Numbered from the stretch's first letter, positions 16,863 to 27,887 are shown. The stretch: DNA of 64,000 nucleotides from CAWDZK01 sp963726615 (GCA_963726615.1 CAVSCX010000011.1:310001-374000), one strand, 5' to 3'. Program-made: numbers and translations. Notes: a model not told the origin generated them from the letters alone.

Positions 16863-18449
16863 GTGAGCCCGGCTCGTCCGCAGCGCAAGCTCGACCTCGA
16901 CCCGGCGACGGTGCGCCGGGCCCGGTCGCTCGCCCGTACCGCCGGCGCCCCGATCGTGCGTCTGGCGCGCACCCACTCCACGGTGTCCGTCGAGCGGGCG
17001 GTGCTGCGGCTGGCCGGCGTGACCGGAGCCGACCCGGACGGCATCCCCTGGGTCAACAGGCTCACCGACGAGGTGCGCCAGCAGGTCGGCCTCGACCACG
17101 GTGTGGCCCTGCCGGTCTGGGACGCCCTGCGCCGCAGCAGGGACAAGGACCTCACCACGCTGGCCCAGCGGGCCGCTGCCGGTGGGGTGGCGTTCGAGCT
17201 GCCGGACGGGTCTGCCGCCGAACGGGCCGCGGCCGCCTCGACCCGTTCGGTGGCGCGCGGGGTCAAGGTCATCGACCGGCGCCGGGCCGAGCGTGAGCGG
17301 CTGGTCGCCCGGGTGGGGGATGCTCCGCGACAGCCGTGGATCTACCTCATCGTGGCCACCGGGGACATCCACGAGGACATCCCGCAGGCACAGGCCGCCG
17401 CCCGGGAGGGCGCCGACGTGATCGCCGTGATCAGGTCGACCGGCCAGTCGCTGCTCGACTACGTCCCCGAGGGCGCCACCCGCGAGGGCTACGCCGGGAC
17501 CTACGCGACGCAGGAGAACTTCCGCCTCATGCGGGCCGCCCTGGACGACGTCTCGAAGGAGCTCGGCCGCTACGTGCGGCTCACCAACTACGCCTCCGGC
17601 CTCTGCATGCCGGAGATCGCCACCCTGGCCGGGCTCGAGCGGCTGGACATGATGCTCAACGACTCGATGTACGGGATCCTCTTCCGCGACATCAACCCCA
17701 TCCGCACCTTCGTCGACCAGCGGTTCTCGCGGCAGGTGCACGCCCGCGCCGGCATCATCATCAACACCGGCGAGGACAACTACCTCACCACCGCCGACGC
17801 CGTCGACGAGGCGCACACGGTCACCGTGTCCCAGCTGCTCAACGAGTACTTCGCCAAGGAGGCCGGTCTCGAGGACTGGCAGCTGGGCCTGGGGCACGCG
17901 TTCGAGATCAACCCGGACGTGCCGGAGTCCTTCCGGCTGGAGCTGGCGCACGCCCTCCTCGCCCGGGAGCTGTTCCCGAAGGCACCGCTGAAGTGGATGC
18001 CGCCGACCAAGCACATGACCGGGGACGTCTTCCGCGGCTACCTGCTCGACGGCTTCTTCAACCTGGTGGGTGCCTTGACCGGCCAGGGGATCCTGCTCGT
18101 CGGGATGATGACCGAGGCCGTGGTCACCCCGTTCCTGTCCGACCGGGACCTGGCGCTGCAGAACGTCCGGTACGTCCTTTCCGCCGCCGGCGGCATGCAC
18201 GAGGACTTCCGCCCGCCGCCCGGGGGTTTCATCCAGGCGCGGGCCGACCAGGTCCTCGGCGAGGCCGTCGGCCTGCTGGAGAGGATCGTCGCGGAGCCGG
18301 GCAAGGCGCCGCTGCTGGAGGCGATCGGCGACGGGACGTTCGGCCTGATGAAGCGCCCCGCCGACCGGGGCAAGGGCTTCGACGGTGTGATCCGCCAGGC
18401 GAAGGGCTACTGGAACCCCGCGACAGAGATCCTGGAGGGCCGGGCATGA
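16863..18449 (+). CDS. kamD: Lysine 5,6-aminomutase (beta-lysine mutase), alpha subunit
   Basis: 528 residues, close to the 516-residue anaerobe subunit. With KamE it uses adenosylcobalamin and PLP to turn beta-lysine into 3,5-diaminohexanoate. The start aligns with family N-termini (KLDLDPATVRRAR), and typical blocks are THSTVSVERAVLRLAG, WIYLIVATGDIHEDIPQAQA, VIAVIRSTGQSLLDYVPEGA, TGEDNYLTTADAV and LPLKWMPPTKHMTGD-like PLKWMPPTKHMTGDVF. GTG 16863 has AGAGAGG upstream; ATG 16785 in the same frame would add 26 residues. It overlaps kamE by 4 bases (ATGA), so the subunits are translationally coupled. Confidence 0.95.
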   Translation: MSPARPQRKLDLDPATVRRARSLARTAGAPIVRLARTHSTVSVERAVLRLAGVTGADPDGIPWVNRLTDEVRQQVGLDHGVALPVWDALRRSRDKDLTTLAQRAAAGGVAFELPDGSAAERAAAASTRSVARGVKVIDRRRAERERLVARVGDAPRQPWIYLIVATGDIHEDIPQAQAAAREGADVIAVIRSTGQSLLDYVPEGATREGYAGTYATQENFRLMRAALDDVSKELGRYVRLTNYASGLCMPEIATLAGLERLDMMLNDSMYGILFRDINPIRTFVDQRFSRQVHARAGIIINTGEDNYLTTADAVDEAHTVTVSQLLNEYFAKEAGLEDWQLGLGHAFEINPDVPESFRLELAHALLARELFPKAPLKWMPPTKHMTGDVFRGYLLDGFFNLVGALTGQGILLVGMMTEAVVTPFLSDRDLALQNVRYVLSAAGGMHEDFRPPPGGFIQARADQVLGEAVGLLERIVAEPGKAPLLEAIGDGTFGLMKRPADRGKGFDGVIRQAKGYWNPATEILEGRA

Positions 18450-19198
18450 GCAAGGGACCGATCGTTCGGCCGTACGGCGACACCACCGGCGACGGCATGG
18501 TGCAGGTCTCGTTCACCCTGCCCGTGCCGCACGACAAGCGGGCCGAGGGAGCCGCGCTGCAGCTGGCGGCGAAGATGGGCCTGGAGCCGGCCATGCTCGT
18601 GCACGCCAAGGCGATGGGCCCGGACTTCACCTTCTTCGTCGTCTACGGGTCGGTCACCCACCTGGTCGACCTCTCGACGGTCCGGGTGGTGGAGCGCGAG
18701 TACCCCCTGCTCTCGGCGAAGGACGTCAACGCGACGATCAAGCGGCGGCTGCGCCGCAAGCTGGTGGTCGTGGGCGCGTGCATCGGCACCGACGCCCACA
18801 CGGTGGGCATCGACGCGATCCTCAACATCAAGGGCTTCGCCGGCCAGAAGGGCCTGGAGTACTACCGGGAGGTCAGGGTCGTGAACCTCGGCGCCCAGGT
18901 GCTGGTGCCCGACCTGGTCGCGCAGGCGCGCGCCGAGCGGGCCGACGCCGTGCTCGTCTCCCAGGTCGTCACCCAGCGCGACGCCCACCTGACCAACACC
19001 CGGGAGATGTCGGCCGCGTTCCGCGAGGCGTACCCGGCCGGGCGCGCACCGCTGCTCGTGGTCGGCGGCCCTCGCTTCGACGAGCACGCCACCGGCGAGC
19101 TCGGCGTCGACCGCATCTTCGGCCGCGGCACGACACCCGCCGAGGTCGCCAGCTACCTGGTCCACGCGCTTGCGCACGACCCGGCGACGGCCGCCTGA
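18446..19198 (+). CDS. kamE: Lysine 5,6-aminomutase, beta (B12-binding) subunit
   Basis: 250 residues. The cobalamin motif D-x-H-x2-G is DAHTVG (Asp116, His118, Gly121), where His118 is the lower cobalt ligand. Lys129 in NIKG lies 11 residues after that His, the same spacing as between the cobalt-binding His133 and PLP-binding Lys144 of the characterised enzyme, so both cofactor residues are intact. The N-terminal dimerisation region has QVSFTLPVPHDKRAEGAALQ. Translation is coupled to kamD. The gene is followed 49 bases later by kal. Confidence 0.96.
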   Translation: MSKGPIVRPYGDTTGDGMVQVSFTLPVPHDKRAEGAALQLAAKMGLEPAMLVHAKAMGPDFTFFVVYGSVTHLVDLSTVRVVEREYPLLSAKDVNATIKRRLRRKLVVVGACIGTDAHTVGIDAILNIKGFAGQKGLEYYREVRVVNLGAQVLVPDLVAQARAERADAVLVSQVVTQRDAHLTNTREMSAAFREAYPAGRAPLLVVGGPRFDEHATGELGVDRIFGRGTTPAEVASYLVHALAHDPATAA

Positions 19199-19247
19199 CG
19201 ATCCGGGCGACCGGACGACAACCCACCGCCGGACCGAGAGGACGCCG

Positions 19248-19661
19248 ATGACCGACCCCGACCCGCGCACCGGGCTCACCGTCACCCACCGCCGCTACGT
19301 GCCGTACTCGCACGCGCACTACGCCGGAAACCTCGTCGACGGCGCCTACTCGCTGGCGTTGTTCGGCGACGTCGCGACCGAGGTGTGCATCCGCACCGAC
19401 GGTGACGAGGGTCTGTTCGCGTCGTACTCGCAGGTGCAGTTCCGGGCGCCGGTCCACGCCGGCGACGTGGTCGAGGTGCAGGCGACGGTCACCAGGATCG
19501 GCCGGCGCAGCCGGGAGATCGCGTTCGAGACCCGGGTCGTCTGCCGGGGTGCCGCGAGCCACGGGGACGGGTCGGCACCGGCGTCGGCAGCCGTGGTGCT
19601 CGACCCGCCGCTGGTCGCGACCACGGCCGTCGGCACTGTCGTCGTCCCCTCGGGCGACTAG
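19248..19661 (+). CDS. kal: 3-aminobutyryl-CoA ammonia-lyase (hotdog fold)
   Basis: 137-residue single hotdog domain. The signature HAHYAGNLVDGAYSLALFGD, with GDEGLFASYSQVQFRAPVHA and DVVEVQATVTRIG after it, is that of the enzyme that removes ammonia from L-3-aminobutyryl-CoA to give crotonyl-CoA. ATG 19248 follows GAGAGGA. It is the last gene of a kamD-kamE-kal operon. With crotonyl-CoA as product, the pathway needs a 3-keto-5-aminohexanoate cleavage enzyme (kce) and a CoA source, neither of which is seen in the window. Acyl-CoA thioesterase is the alternative, made unlikely by the neighbours. Confidence 0.9.
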   Translation: MTDPDPRTGLTVTHRRYVPYSHAHYAGNLVDGAYSLALFGDVATEVCIRTDGDEGLFASYSQVQFRAPVHAGDVVEVQATVTRIGRRSREIAFETRVVCRGAASHGDGSAPASAAVVLDPPLVATTAVGTVVVPSGD

Positions 19662-20243
19662 TGCCGACGAGGCCCTGCAGGGTCAATCGGCCGATCGGGG
19701 GATTCACGGTCCGTGCGTCCGGCCAGACACGCCGAATCCCTTGCAGAACAAGGGAAATCTTGACTTGCCGACCCGCCGCTCCCACCTGCGGCTTTGCGCA
19801 TACCCGCAGGTCAACGGGCGGTTGACAGACTCCCCACGGTGCCCCCAGGGTGAACGACGTCCACCACAGGACACCCACGCGAAACCCCCTCCGCGACTCA
19901 CGAGCCGGCTTCGGGCCAGGGGCGGCGCAATGCGCAAGTGCCGTCCGGGTGCCAGGTCCGATCGCCGTCGTCGCCACGGGCGAGGGGGCTGTCGGGGGGT
20001 GTGACACGGGAAGGGCCCGACCGCTCCGTAGACAACGGCCCTCGATCCGGCAGCCGGCCGGAGCGGGGTCGGTCCGAAGGGCGGTCCGGGCCCTGACCCG
20101 TCTCCTGGGTCCGTCACGGGAGCCCCGGCGCGCAGCGCCCGGCCGGCGAAACCGCCGCGCCCTCCCGCCCGTTGTACCGTCGCAGCCCGGCAGCCCACCG
20201 CGGGCGGCCGACCGCGACGCCCGGGAAGGACCTGCGAGCCCAC
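19662..20243. other. 582-base non-coding region with two perfect hairpins
   Basis: No convincing gene. The first part is less GC-rich than its surroundings. It holds the perfect stem CCCTTG/CAAGGG (19738-19743, 19749-19754; 5-base loop) and the perfect stem ACCTGCGG/CCGCAGGT (19784-19791, 19804-19811; 12-base loop), then a TTGACA at 19822-19827. A TACCGT (20175-20180) is a likely -10 for lnt. The hairpins may belong to a structured RNA, a repeat element or an operator; none could be recognised. Confidence 0.5.
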
Positions 20244-21806
20244 GTGACCACCACCGCGACCGGGGCACGGACCCCGGCGTCCGACGGCGTCGCGGCACCT
20301 CGGGCCCGTTTCGGTCTCGGCCCGCGACTCGCGGCCGGTGTGGTCTCCGGGGCACTGGTCGCTGTCGCCCTCCCGCCCTACGACCTGTGGCCGCTCGCCC
20401 CGGTCGGCGTCGCCGGCCTGGTCCTGCTCCTCCGGGCGCAGCGGGCCCGCCGGGGCGCACTCGTGGGCCTCGCCCACGGCCTGGGGACCTTCGTCCCGGT
20501 GCTGGCGTGGCTCACCGTCATCGGCCCGGACGCGTGGCTGCTGGTGGCCCTGCTCGAGGCGTCCTACCTGGCACTGCTCGGCGCGGTGACCCCGGCGGTG
20601 CTCCGGGTGCGGGGGTGGCCGCTGTGGTTCGGCTGCCTGTGGGTCGCCCAGGAGCTGGTCCGCGACACCACTCCGTTCGGCGGCTTCCCCTGGGGCCGGC
20701 TGGCCTTCGCCGAGACCGCGTCGCCGTTGACGCCGTACGCCGCACTCGGGGGCGCGCCTCTGGTCAGCTTCGCGACCGCGCTGACAGGGGCGCTGCTGGC
20801 CGCGGCAGTCCTGCGCGGGCCGCGGTGGCCCGGCGCCGGGATGCTGGCTCTTGCGGCCGTGGCCGTCCCCGCTGCCGGCGCGCTGCTGCCGGTCGGCGCG
20901 GGGGAGGGACGCGAGGTCACCGTGGCCCTGGTGCAGGGGAACGTCCCCGGCGTCGGGCTGGACTTCCAGGGCGAGCGCGAGCAGGTGCTGCGCAACCACG
21001 TGATCGCGACGCACCGGTTGGCGGAGGACGTGCGGGTCGGCCGCGTGGACGCACCGGACCTGGTGATCTGGCCAGAGAACGCCTCGGACATCGACCCGTT
21101 CCGCGACCCGCAGGCCGGCGTCCTGATCGACGACGCGGTCCGCGACGTGGGGGTGCCGGTGCTGGTCGGCGCGGTGCTCCAGGGGCCGGGGCCGGACCAC
21201 GTGAGCAACACCGGCATCGTCTGGGACCCCCGGACCGGAGCGGGGGACCGGTACGTGAAGCGGCACCCGGTGCCGTTCGGCGAGTACATCCCGTTCCGGT
21301 CCGAGCTCGCCGGCATCACCTCGCGGCTGGACCAGATCCCCAAGGACTTCTACGCCGCCGACGAGCCGGGCAACCTCACGGTGGGTCCCGCCCGGGTCGG
21401 CGACGTCATCTGCTTCGAGATCGCCTACGACGGCCTGGTCCGCGACGTGGTCCGGGGCGGCGCGCAGGTCCTGGTGGTGCAGACCAACAACGCCACCTAC
21501 AACGGCACCCACCAGCCCTACCAGCAGATGGCGATGTCCCGGCTGCGTGCGGTCGAGACCGGGCGCGACGTGCTGGTCGCCTCGACCAGCGGCATCAGCG
21601 CGGTGGTCCGCGCCGACGGCGGTGTCGCGCAGCGCGCCCCGGAGAAGGTGGCCCGGACCCTGGTCGCGCGGGTCCCGCTGCGCGAGGGCCGGACGCTTTC
21701 GACCAGGCTGGGACCGTGGCCGGAGTGGCTGCTCGCCGCGGCCGGGTTGCTGGCTGCGGCGGCCGGGAGCGGCGTGCGCGCCCGTCGCCGGCGGGTCTCG
21801 GCATGA
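20244..21806 (+). CDS. lnt: Apolipoprotein N-acyltransferase
   Basis: 520-residue membrane enzyme that N-acylates the lipid-modified Cys of lipoproteins. Residues 1-215 contain about six hydrophobic helices, beginning GVVSGALVAVALPPYDLWPL. The C-terminal nitrilase domain faces the outside and has the catalytic triad: Glu in VIWPENASDI, Lys in RYVKRHPVPFGEYIP and Cys in VGDVICFEIAYDG. GTG 20244 has GGGAAGGA upstream. It overlaps the mannosyltransferase gene by 4 bases (ATGA); in mycobacteria the two activities are also linked, partly as one polypeptide (Ppm1). Confidence 0.95.
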   Translation: MTTTATGARTPASDGVAAPRARFGLGPRLAAGVVSGALVAVALPPYDLWPLAPVGVAGLVLLLRAQRARRGALVGLAHGLGTFVPVLAWLTVIGPDAWLLVALLEASYLALLGAVTPAVLRVRGWPLWFGCLWVAQELVRDTTPFGGFPWGRLAFAETASPLTPYAALGGAPLVSFATALTGALLAAAVLRGPRWPGAGMLALAAVAVPAAGALLPVGAGEGREVTVALVQGNVPGVGLDFQGEREQVLRNHVIATHRLAEDVRVGRVDAPDLVIWPENASDIDPFRDPQAGVLIDDAVRDVGVPVLVGAVLQGPGPDHVSNTGIVWDPRTGAGDRYVKRHPVPFGEYIPFRSELAGITSRLDQIPKDFYAADEPGNLTVGPARVGDVICFEIAYDGLVRDVVRGGAQVLVVQTNNATYNGTHQPYQQMAMSRLRAVETGRDVLVASTSGISAVVRADGGVAQRAPEKVARTLVARVPLREGRTLSTRLGPWPEWLLAAAGLLAAAAGSGVRARRRRVSA

Positions 21807-22582
21807 CGGACCGACCAGGCGGCCTTCCCGTGGACGTCTCCGCCGGCGCCGGCGTCCTGGTGATCATCCCGACCTACCAGGAGCGGTCGAACGTCGAGGA
21901 CGTGGTCTCTCGGACCCGGGCCGCGGTCCCGCTGGCGCACGTCCTCGTCGTCGACGACGCCAGCCCCGACGGGACCGGCGAGCTCGCTGCGGCCCTCGCC
22001 ACGGCCGACCCGCTCGTCCACGTGCTGCACCGCCGGGCCAAGGAAGGCCTCGGCCCGGCTTACCTGGCGGGTTTCGGCTGGGGGCTGGAGCGCGAGGTCG
22101 AGGTCCTGGTCGAGATGGATGCCGACGGGTCCCACCAGCCCGAGCAGCTGCCCCGGCTGCTCTCCGCCCTGGCGGGCGCGGACCTGGTGCTGGGCTCCCG
22201 GTGGGTCGCGGGCGGATCGGTGCAGAACTGGCCCCGACGCCGGGAGCTGCTCTCGCGGGGCGGCAACTGGTACGTCCGCCGGGCCCTGGGCATCGAGGTG
22301 CAGGACGGCACCGCCGGGTTCCGCGCCTTCCGCCGCACCACCCTGGAGAAGCTCGACCTGGCCGGGGTGGCCAGCCACGGGTACTGCTTCCAGGTGGACC
22401 TGACCTGGCGGACACTGCAGCACGGGTTCCGCGTCGTCGAGGTCCCGATCGAGTTCGTGGAGCGGGAGCGGGGGGCGTCCAAGATGACCGGCGCGGTGGT
22501 GCGCGAGGCGTGGTGGCGGGTGACCGTGTGGGGTGTGCAGCGGCGCCTGGGCCGGGCCACCGGCCGGACCGGAGGGACGTGA
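21803..22582 (+). CDS. ppm1: Polyprenol-phosphate mannosyltransferase (GT2)
   Basis: 259-residue soluble GT2 glycosyltransferase. It transfers mannose from GDP-mannose to polyprenyl phosphate, giving the donor for lipoglycan and protein mannosylation. Motifs are VIIPTYQERSNV, the nucleotide-binding VVDDASPDGTG, the metal DxD-like VEMDADGSHQPEQLP, DGTAGFRAFRR, and the C-terminal FVERERGASKM. There is no C-terminal membrane domain, which is the normal form when Lnt is encoded alongside. It is translationally coupled to lnt, and 3 bases precede the next start. Confidence 0.93.
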   Translation: MTDRPGGLPVDVSAGAGVLVIIPTYQERSNVEDVVSRTRAAVPLAHVLVVDDASPDGTGELAAALATADPLVHVLHRRAKEGLGPAYLAGFGWGLEREVEVLVEMDADGSHQPEQLPRLLSALAGADLVLGSRWVAGGSVQNWPRRRELLSRGGNWYVRRALGIEVQDGTAGFRAFRRTTLEKLDLAGVASHGYCFQVDLTWRTLQHGFRVVEVPIEFVERERGASKMTGAVVREAWWRVTVWGVQRRLGRATGRTGGT

Positions 22583-22585
22583 GGC

Positions 22586-23155
22586 ATGGGTCTGCTGCTC
22601 GTGGTGCTGTTCCTGGTCGTACCGGTCCTGGAGATCTACGTCATCGTCCAGGTGGGCCAGCTGATCGGCGCCCTCCCGACCGTGATCCTCTTGCTCGCGG
22701 AGAGCCTGTTCGGCGCGTGGCTGGTCCGGCGGGAGGGCAGCCGGGCCTGGCGGACGCTCCGGTCGGCCCTCACCAGCGGGCAGCTGCCCAGCCGGGAGCT
22801 CGCCGACGCGGCACTCGTCCTGGTCGGCGGCACGCTGCTGCTGACCCCGGGGTTCGTCACCGACGTGGTCGGCTTCTTCGTCGTCCTGCCGTTGACCCGG
22901 CCCCTGGCCCGTCGGCTGCTGGCCGCCTTCGTGGCCCGCCGGGCCACCCTCGTGGTCGGCCGGATCGGCCCGCTGGGCCGGCCGGGGGCGCCGCGCCCCG
23001 GCGCCAGTGCCCGTCGGACCTCCTCGAGTGACCGGGTCGTCCCGGGCGAGGTGGTCCGGGACGAGACGACCCCGGACAGCGCCGACCATGACACCGACAA
23101 GCCGGACAGCGACAACCCGGACAGCGAAGGTCCGGGCCGCGTCACCGGGGGGTAG
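22586..23155 (+). CDS. fxsA: FxsA-family membrane protein
   Basis: 189 residues. Three or four hydrophobic helices (LLLVVLFLVVPVLEIYVIVQV, a 20-residue-plus first helix; then LPTVILLLAESLFGAWLV and LTPGFVTDVVGFFVVLPL) match the FxsA family, whose TPGFxTDxxGxxLLxP motif is present. The C-terminal tail from about 140 is acidic and repetitive (DKPDSDNPDSEGPG) and cytosolic. FxsA of E. coli is linked to phage F exclusion; the native role is unclear. Third gene of the lnt operon. Confidence 0.85.
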   Translation: MGLLLVVLFLVVPVLEIYVIVQVGQLIGALPTVILLLAESLFGAWLVRREGSRAWRTLRSALTSGQLPSRELADAALVLVGGTLLLTPGFVTDVVGFFVVLPLTRPLARRLLAAFVARRATLVVGRIGPLGRPGAPRPGASARRTSSSDRVVPGEVVRDETTPDSADHDTDKPDSDNPDSEGPGRVTGG

Positions 23156-23206
23156 CAGCGCGACCCGGACGTCTCACAGTGGTCGGAGGGGTGGGTGCCG
23201 AACGGC

Positions 23207-23575
23207 TCAGGCGCTCTTCTTCTGCCGGCCGCCCGACTTCACCGGCGCGTCCGCGCGGAGCAGCTCGAGCCGCTCGGCGAGCAGGACCTCCAGCTCCTTG
23301 ATGCTGCGGCGCTCGAGGAGCATGTCCCAGTGGGTGCGGGCCGGCTTGCCGGCCTTCTTCTCCGGCCGGGTGCCGTCGACCCGCAGCGCCTCGGCGCCGC
23401 ACACGGTGCACTCCCAGAGCTCGGGCACGTCGGCCTCGAGGGAGAACGGGACCGTGAAGCGGTGGTCCTGGGGACACGCGTAGGTCACGCTCTGGCGCGG
23501 GGCCATCTCGACGCCGAGATCGCTCTCGTAGCTCTGGGCACCGAGACGCGAGCCGCGCAGTGCTCGCTCGGCCAT
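23207..23575 (-). CDS. rbpA: RNA polymerase-binding protein RbpA
   Basis: 122-residue actinobacterial RNA polymerase activator that stabilises housekeeping-sigma holoenzyme and open complexes. It begins MAERALRGSRLGAQSYESD, has the zinc-ribbon-like core CPQDHRFTVPFS and ELWECTVCGAEA, and the sigma-interaction C-terminal region with HWDMLLERRSIKELEVLLA. ATG 23575 has GAGGAG 7 bases upstream. The basic C-terminal tail (GGRQKKSA) is usual. It is convergent with fxsA and is an essential or near-essential gene in related bacteria. Confidence 0.97.
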   Translation of the reverse strand: MAERALRGSRLGAQSYESDLGVEMAPRQSVTYACPQDHRFTVPFSLEADVPELWECTVCGAEALRVDGTRPEKKAGKPARTHWDMLLERRSIKELEVLLAERLELLRADAPVKSGGRQKKSA

Positions 23576-23744
23576 GTCGGTCTCCTCAAGATCGTGGTGG
23601 GGCGGGTGGGGCGGTGTCGTCCGCCGTCCAGGACGGCCTGGTGCCGACCGTCGTACGCCTGGTCCAACGCGGCAGGCCCCTGGAGGATTCCCCGTCAGGC
23701 CCTTGGCAACCGGTACTACGGAGCCGATGGCCGGTCCGGATGCC

Positions 23745-24524
23745 TCAGGCGGGCCACTGACCGCGGGCACGGAGGACATCACGGAGCGTGATCAGCTCGT
23801 CGCTCATCAGCCCGTCGACGCCCACGTCGAGCAGCCGGCGCATCGAGGCGGCGTCGTCGACCGTCCAGACGTGCACCCGCTGACCGTGCGCGTGCGCGGC
23901 CGCCACCAGCCCGGGTGTGACGACCCGCATCGGGCCGAGCCGGTCGGGCACCTGCGCGCAAGGGACGCCGCGGGGCGACCACCGGTGGGTGAGCGGGTGG
24001 AGCGCCGCCACGCGCAGCCGGGCCACACCGCGGGTGGACAGCGAGGTGCACAGGCGCGGGCCCACGGCCTCCCGGGCGGCGGCCAGGCGGCGGGTCGAGA
24101 ACGACGCGACACAGACCCGGTCGACGGTGCCGGTCCGCGCGAGGAGCCGGGCGAGCGGGCCCACCGCGCCGGCCGCCTTGACGTCCACGTTCACCCGGAC
24201 CTCGGGCCAGGCACCCAGCAGGTCCTCGAGCCGCGGGATCGGTTCGACGCCGCCGATCCGCGCCCGCGTCACTGTCGACCACGGCAGCCGGGCCACCTGG
24301 CCGACCGCGTCGGTGACCCGGTCCAGGGTGCTGTCGTGGAACGCCAGCACGACGCCGTCGGCCGTGGCGTGCACGTCGGTCTCCAGGTAGCGGTAGCCCA
24401 GGTCGACGGCGCGCTGGAAGGCGGCCATCGAGTTCTCCAGACCGCCTGCCGCGCCGCCGCGGTGCGCGAAGGCGATCGGCCCGTCGTGCTCCAGGAACGG
24501 GAAGGTCGGTCCGGCACGGGGCAC
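23745..24524 (-). CDS. Glycerophosphodiester phosphodiesterase
   Basis: 259-residue cytosolic TIM-barrel enzyme hydrolysing glycerophosphodiesters to glycerol-3-phosphate and an alcohol. Active-site blocks are AFAHRGG (His), LENSMAAFQRAVDLGYRYLE with E-x-D of LETDVH, and LAFHDSTLDR (second His). The C-terminal GVDGLMSDEL is the usual barrel end. GTG 24524 follows a leaderless -10. No signal peptide is present. It is upstream of rbpA on the same strand with a 169-base gap. Confidence 0.93.
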   Translation of the reverse strand: MPRAGPTFPFLEHDGPIAFAHRGGAAGGLENSMAAFQRAVDLGYRYLETDVHATADGVVLAFHDSTLDRVTDAVGQVARLPWSTVTRARIGGVEPIPRLEDLLGAWPEVRVNVDVKAAGAVGPLARLLARTGTVDRVCVASFSTRRLAAAREAVGPRLCTSLSTRGVARLRVAALHPLTHRWSPRGVPCAQVPDRLGPMRVVTPGLVAAAHAHGQRVHVWTVDDAASMRRLLDVGVDGLMSDELITLRDVLRARGQWPA

Positions 24525-24530
24525 GGCCGC

Positions 24531-24536
24531 ACCCTA
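24531..24536 (-). promoter_or_regulatory. Leaderless -10 element (TAGGGT)
   Basis: On the minus strand TAGGGT ends 6 bases before the GTG at 24524 of the phosphodiesterase gene. Confidence 0.55.
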
Positions 24537-24615
24537 GGGCCGGTCCGCGGTCCACGGCGGTGGATCCAGGCGGCGCCGCAACGGCGTCTCCGGCCGACGT
24601 GGCACGATCGGTCGG

Positions 24616-25062
24616 GTGACCACATCCGGCGAGGCGCAGCGCTTGCGCGACCTGGCGCTGCTGCGCCGGGTCCGGGACCGGATGGACCGGGACTACGCGC
24701 AGCCGCTGGACGTCGAGGCCCTCGCCCGCGCCGTGAGCATGTCGGCCGGGCACCTGAGCCGCCAGTTCCGGCAGGCGTACGGCGAGTCGCCGTACTCCTA
24801 CCTCATGACCCGGCGGATCGAGCGGGCCATGGCGCTGCTGCAGCGCGGCGGCCTCACCGTCACCGAGGTCTGCTTCGCGGTCGGCTGCTCGTCGCTCGGC
24901 ACGTTCAGCACCCGCTTCACCGAGCTGGTGGGCATGCCGCCGAGCGCCTACGCACGCGAGGAGTCGCCTGCCGGTGCGGGGATCCCGCCGTGTGTGGCGA
25001 AGCAGGTCACCCGACCGGTCAGGAATCGAGAAGCAACCCTCAGGGAGGCGCACCTAGCGTGA
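24616..25062 (+). CDS. AraC-family transcriptional regulator
   Basis: 148 residues, mostly the two helix-turn-helix units of AraC/XylS proteins: LDVEALARAVSMSAGHLSRQ and VTEVCFAVGCSSLGTFSTRF with ELVGMPPSAY. There is no N-terminal effector domain, so it is a minimal regulator of the MarA/SoxS size. It overlaps the promoter of the next gene: the stop at 25062 lies just before the VOC-family start at 25068. The three-gene set AraC, VOC protein and UvrA-like ATPase suggests inducible drug or toxin defence. Confidence 0.9.
   Translation: MTTSGEAQRLRDLALLRRVRDRMDRDYAQPLDVEALARAVSMSAGHLSRQFRQAYGESPYSYLMTRRIERAMALLQRGGLTVTEVCFAVGCSSLGTFSTRFTELVGMPPSAYAREESPAGAGIPPCVAKQVTRPVRNREATLREAHLA
25055..25060 (+). 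promoter_or_regulatory. Leaderless -10 element (TAGCGT)
   Basis: TAGCGT ends 7 bases before ATG 25068 and lies inside the last codons of the AraC gene, so the VOC-UvrA-like pair has its own promoter. Confidence 0.6.
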
Positions 25063-25067
25063 CGGCC

Positions 25068-25478
25068 ATGGACATCACCATCCACTCGACCTTCCTCCCG
25101 CACGAGGACCCCGAGGCCTCCCTGGCCTTCTACCGCGACACGCTCGGCTTCGAGGTCCGACTCGACGTCGGCACGGGGACGATGCGCTGGATCACTGTCG
25201 GTCCGGCCGACCAGCCCGGCACGTCCATCGTGCTGTCACCGCCGTCCGCCAACCCCGGCATCACCGACGACGAGAAGCGCACCATCGCCGAGATGATGGC
25301 CAAGGGCACCTACGCCACGCTGCTGCTGGCGACCAAGGACCTCGACGGCACCTTCGAGCGGCTCCAGGCCAGCGACGCCGACATCGTCCAGGAGCCGACC
25401 GAGCAGCCGTACGGCATCCGCGACTGCGCCGTCCGCGACCCCGCCGGCAGCCTGCTCCGCATCCAAGAGCTGCGCTGA
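25068..25478 (+). CDS. VOC-superfamily (glyoxalase/bleomycin-resistance-like) protein
   Basis: 136 residues with two betaalphabetabetabeta modules: HEDPEASLAFYRDTLGFEVR and YATLLLATKDLDGTFERL with IRDCAVRDPAGSLLRIQE at the end. Members bind metal or drug between modules. The first module has a His (STFLPHEDP) and the second ends with the usual Glu (RIQEL), so a metal site is possible. It may bind or modify an antibiotic or reactive aldehyde. Four bases separate its stop from the UvrA-like ATPase start. Confidence 0.87.
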   Translation: MDITIHSTFLPHEDPEASLAFYRDTLGFEVRLDVGTGTMRWITVGPADQPGTSIVLSPPSANPGITDDEKRTIAEMMAKGTYATLLLATKDLDGTFERLQASDADIVQEPTEQPYGIRDCAVRDPAGSLLRIQELR

Positions 25479-25481
25479 CGC

Positions 25482-27872
<2,391 letters not shown>

Positions 27873-27887
27873 CCGTCCCTCGTGGTG

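Noticed and set aside
19704..21512. 602-codon minus-strand frame across the intergenic region and lnt
   Set aside because: Antisense to lnt, whose nitrilase triad and membrane helices are unambiguous; the part over the non-coding region has no gene features.
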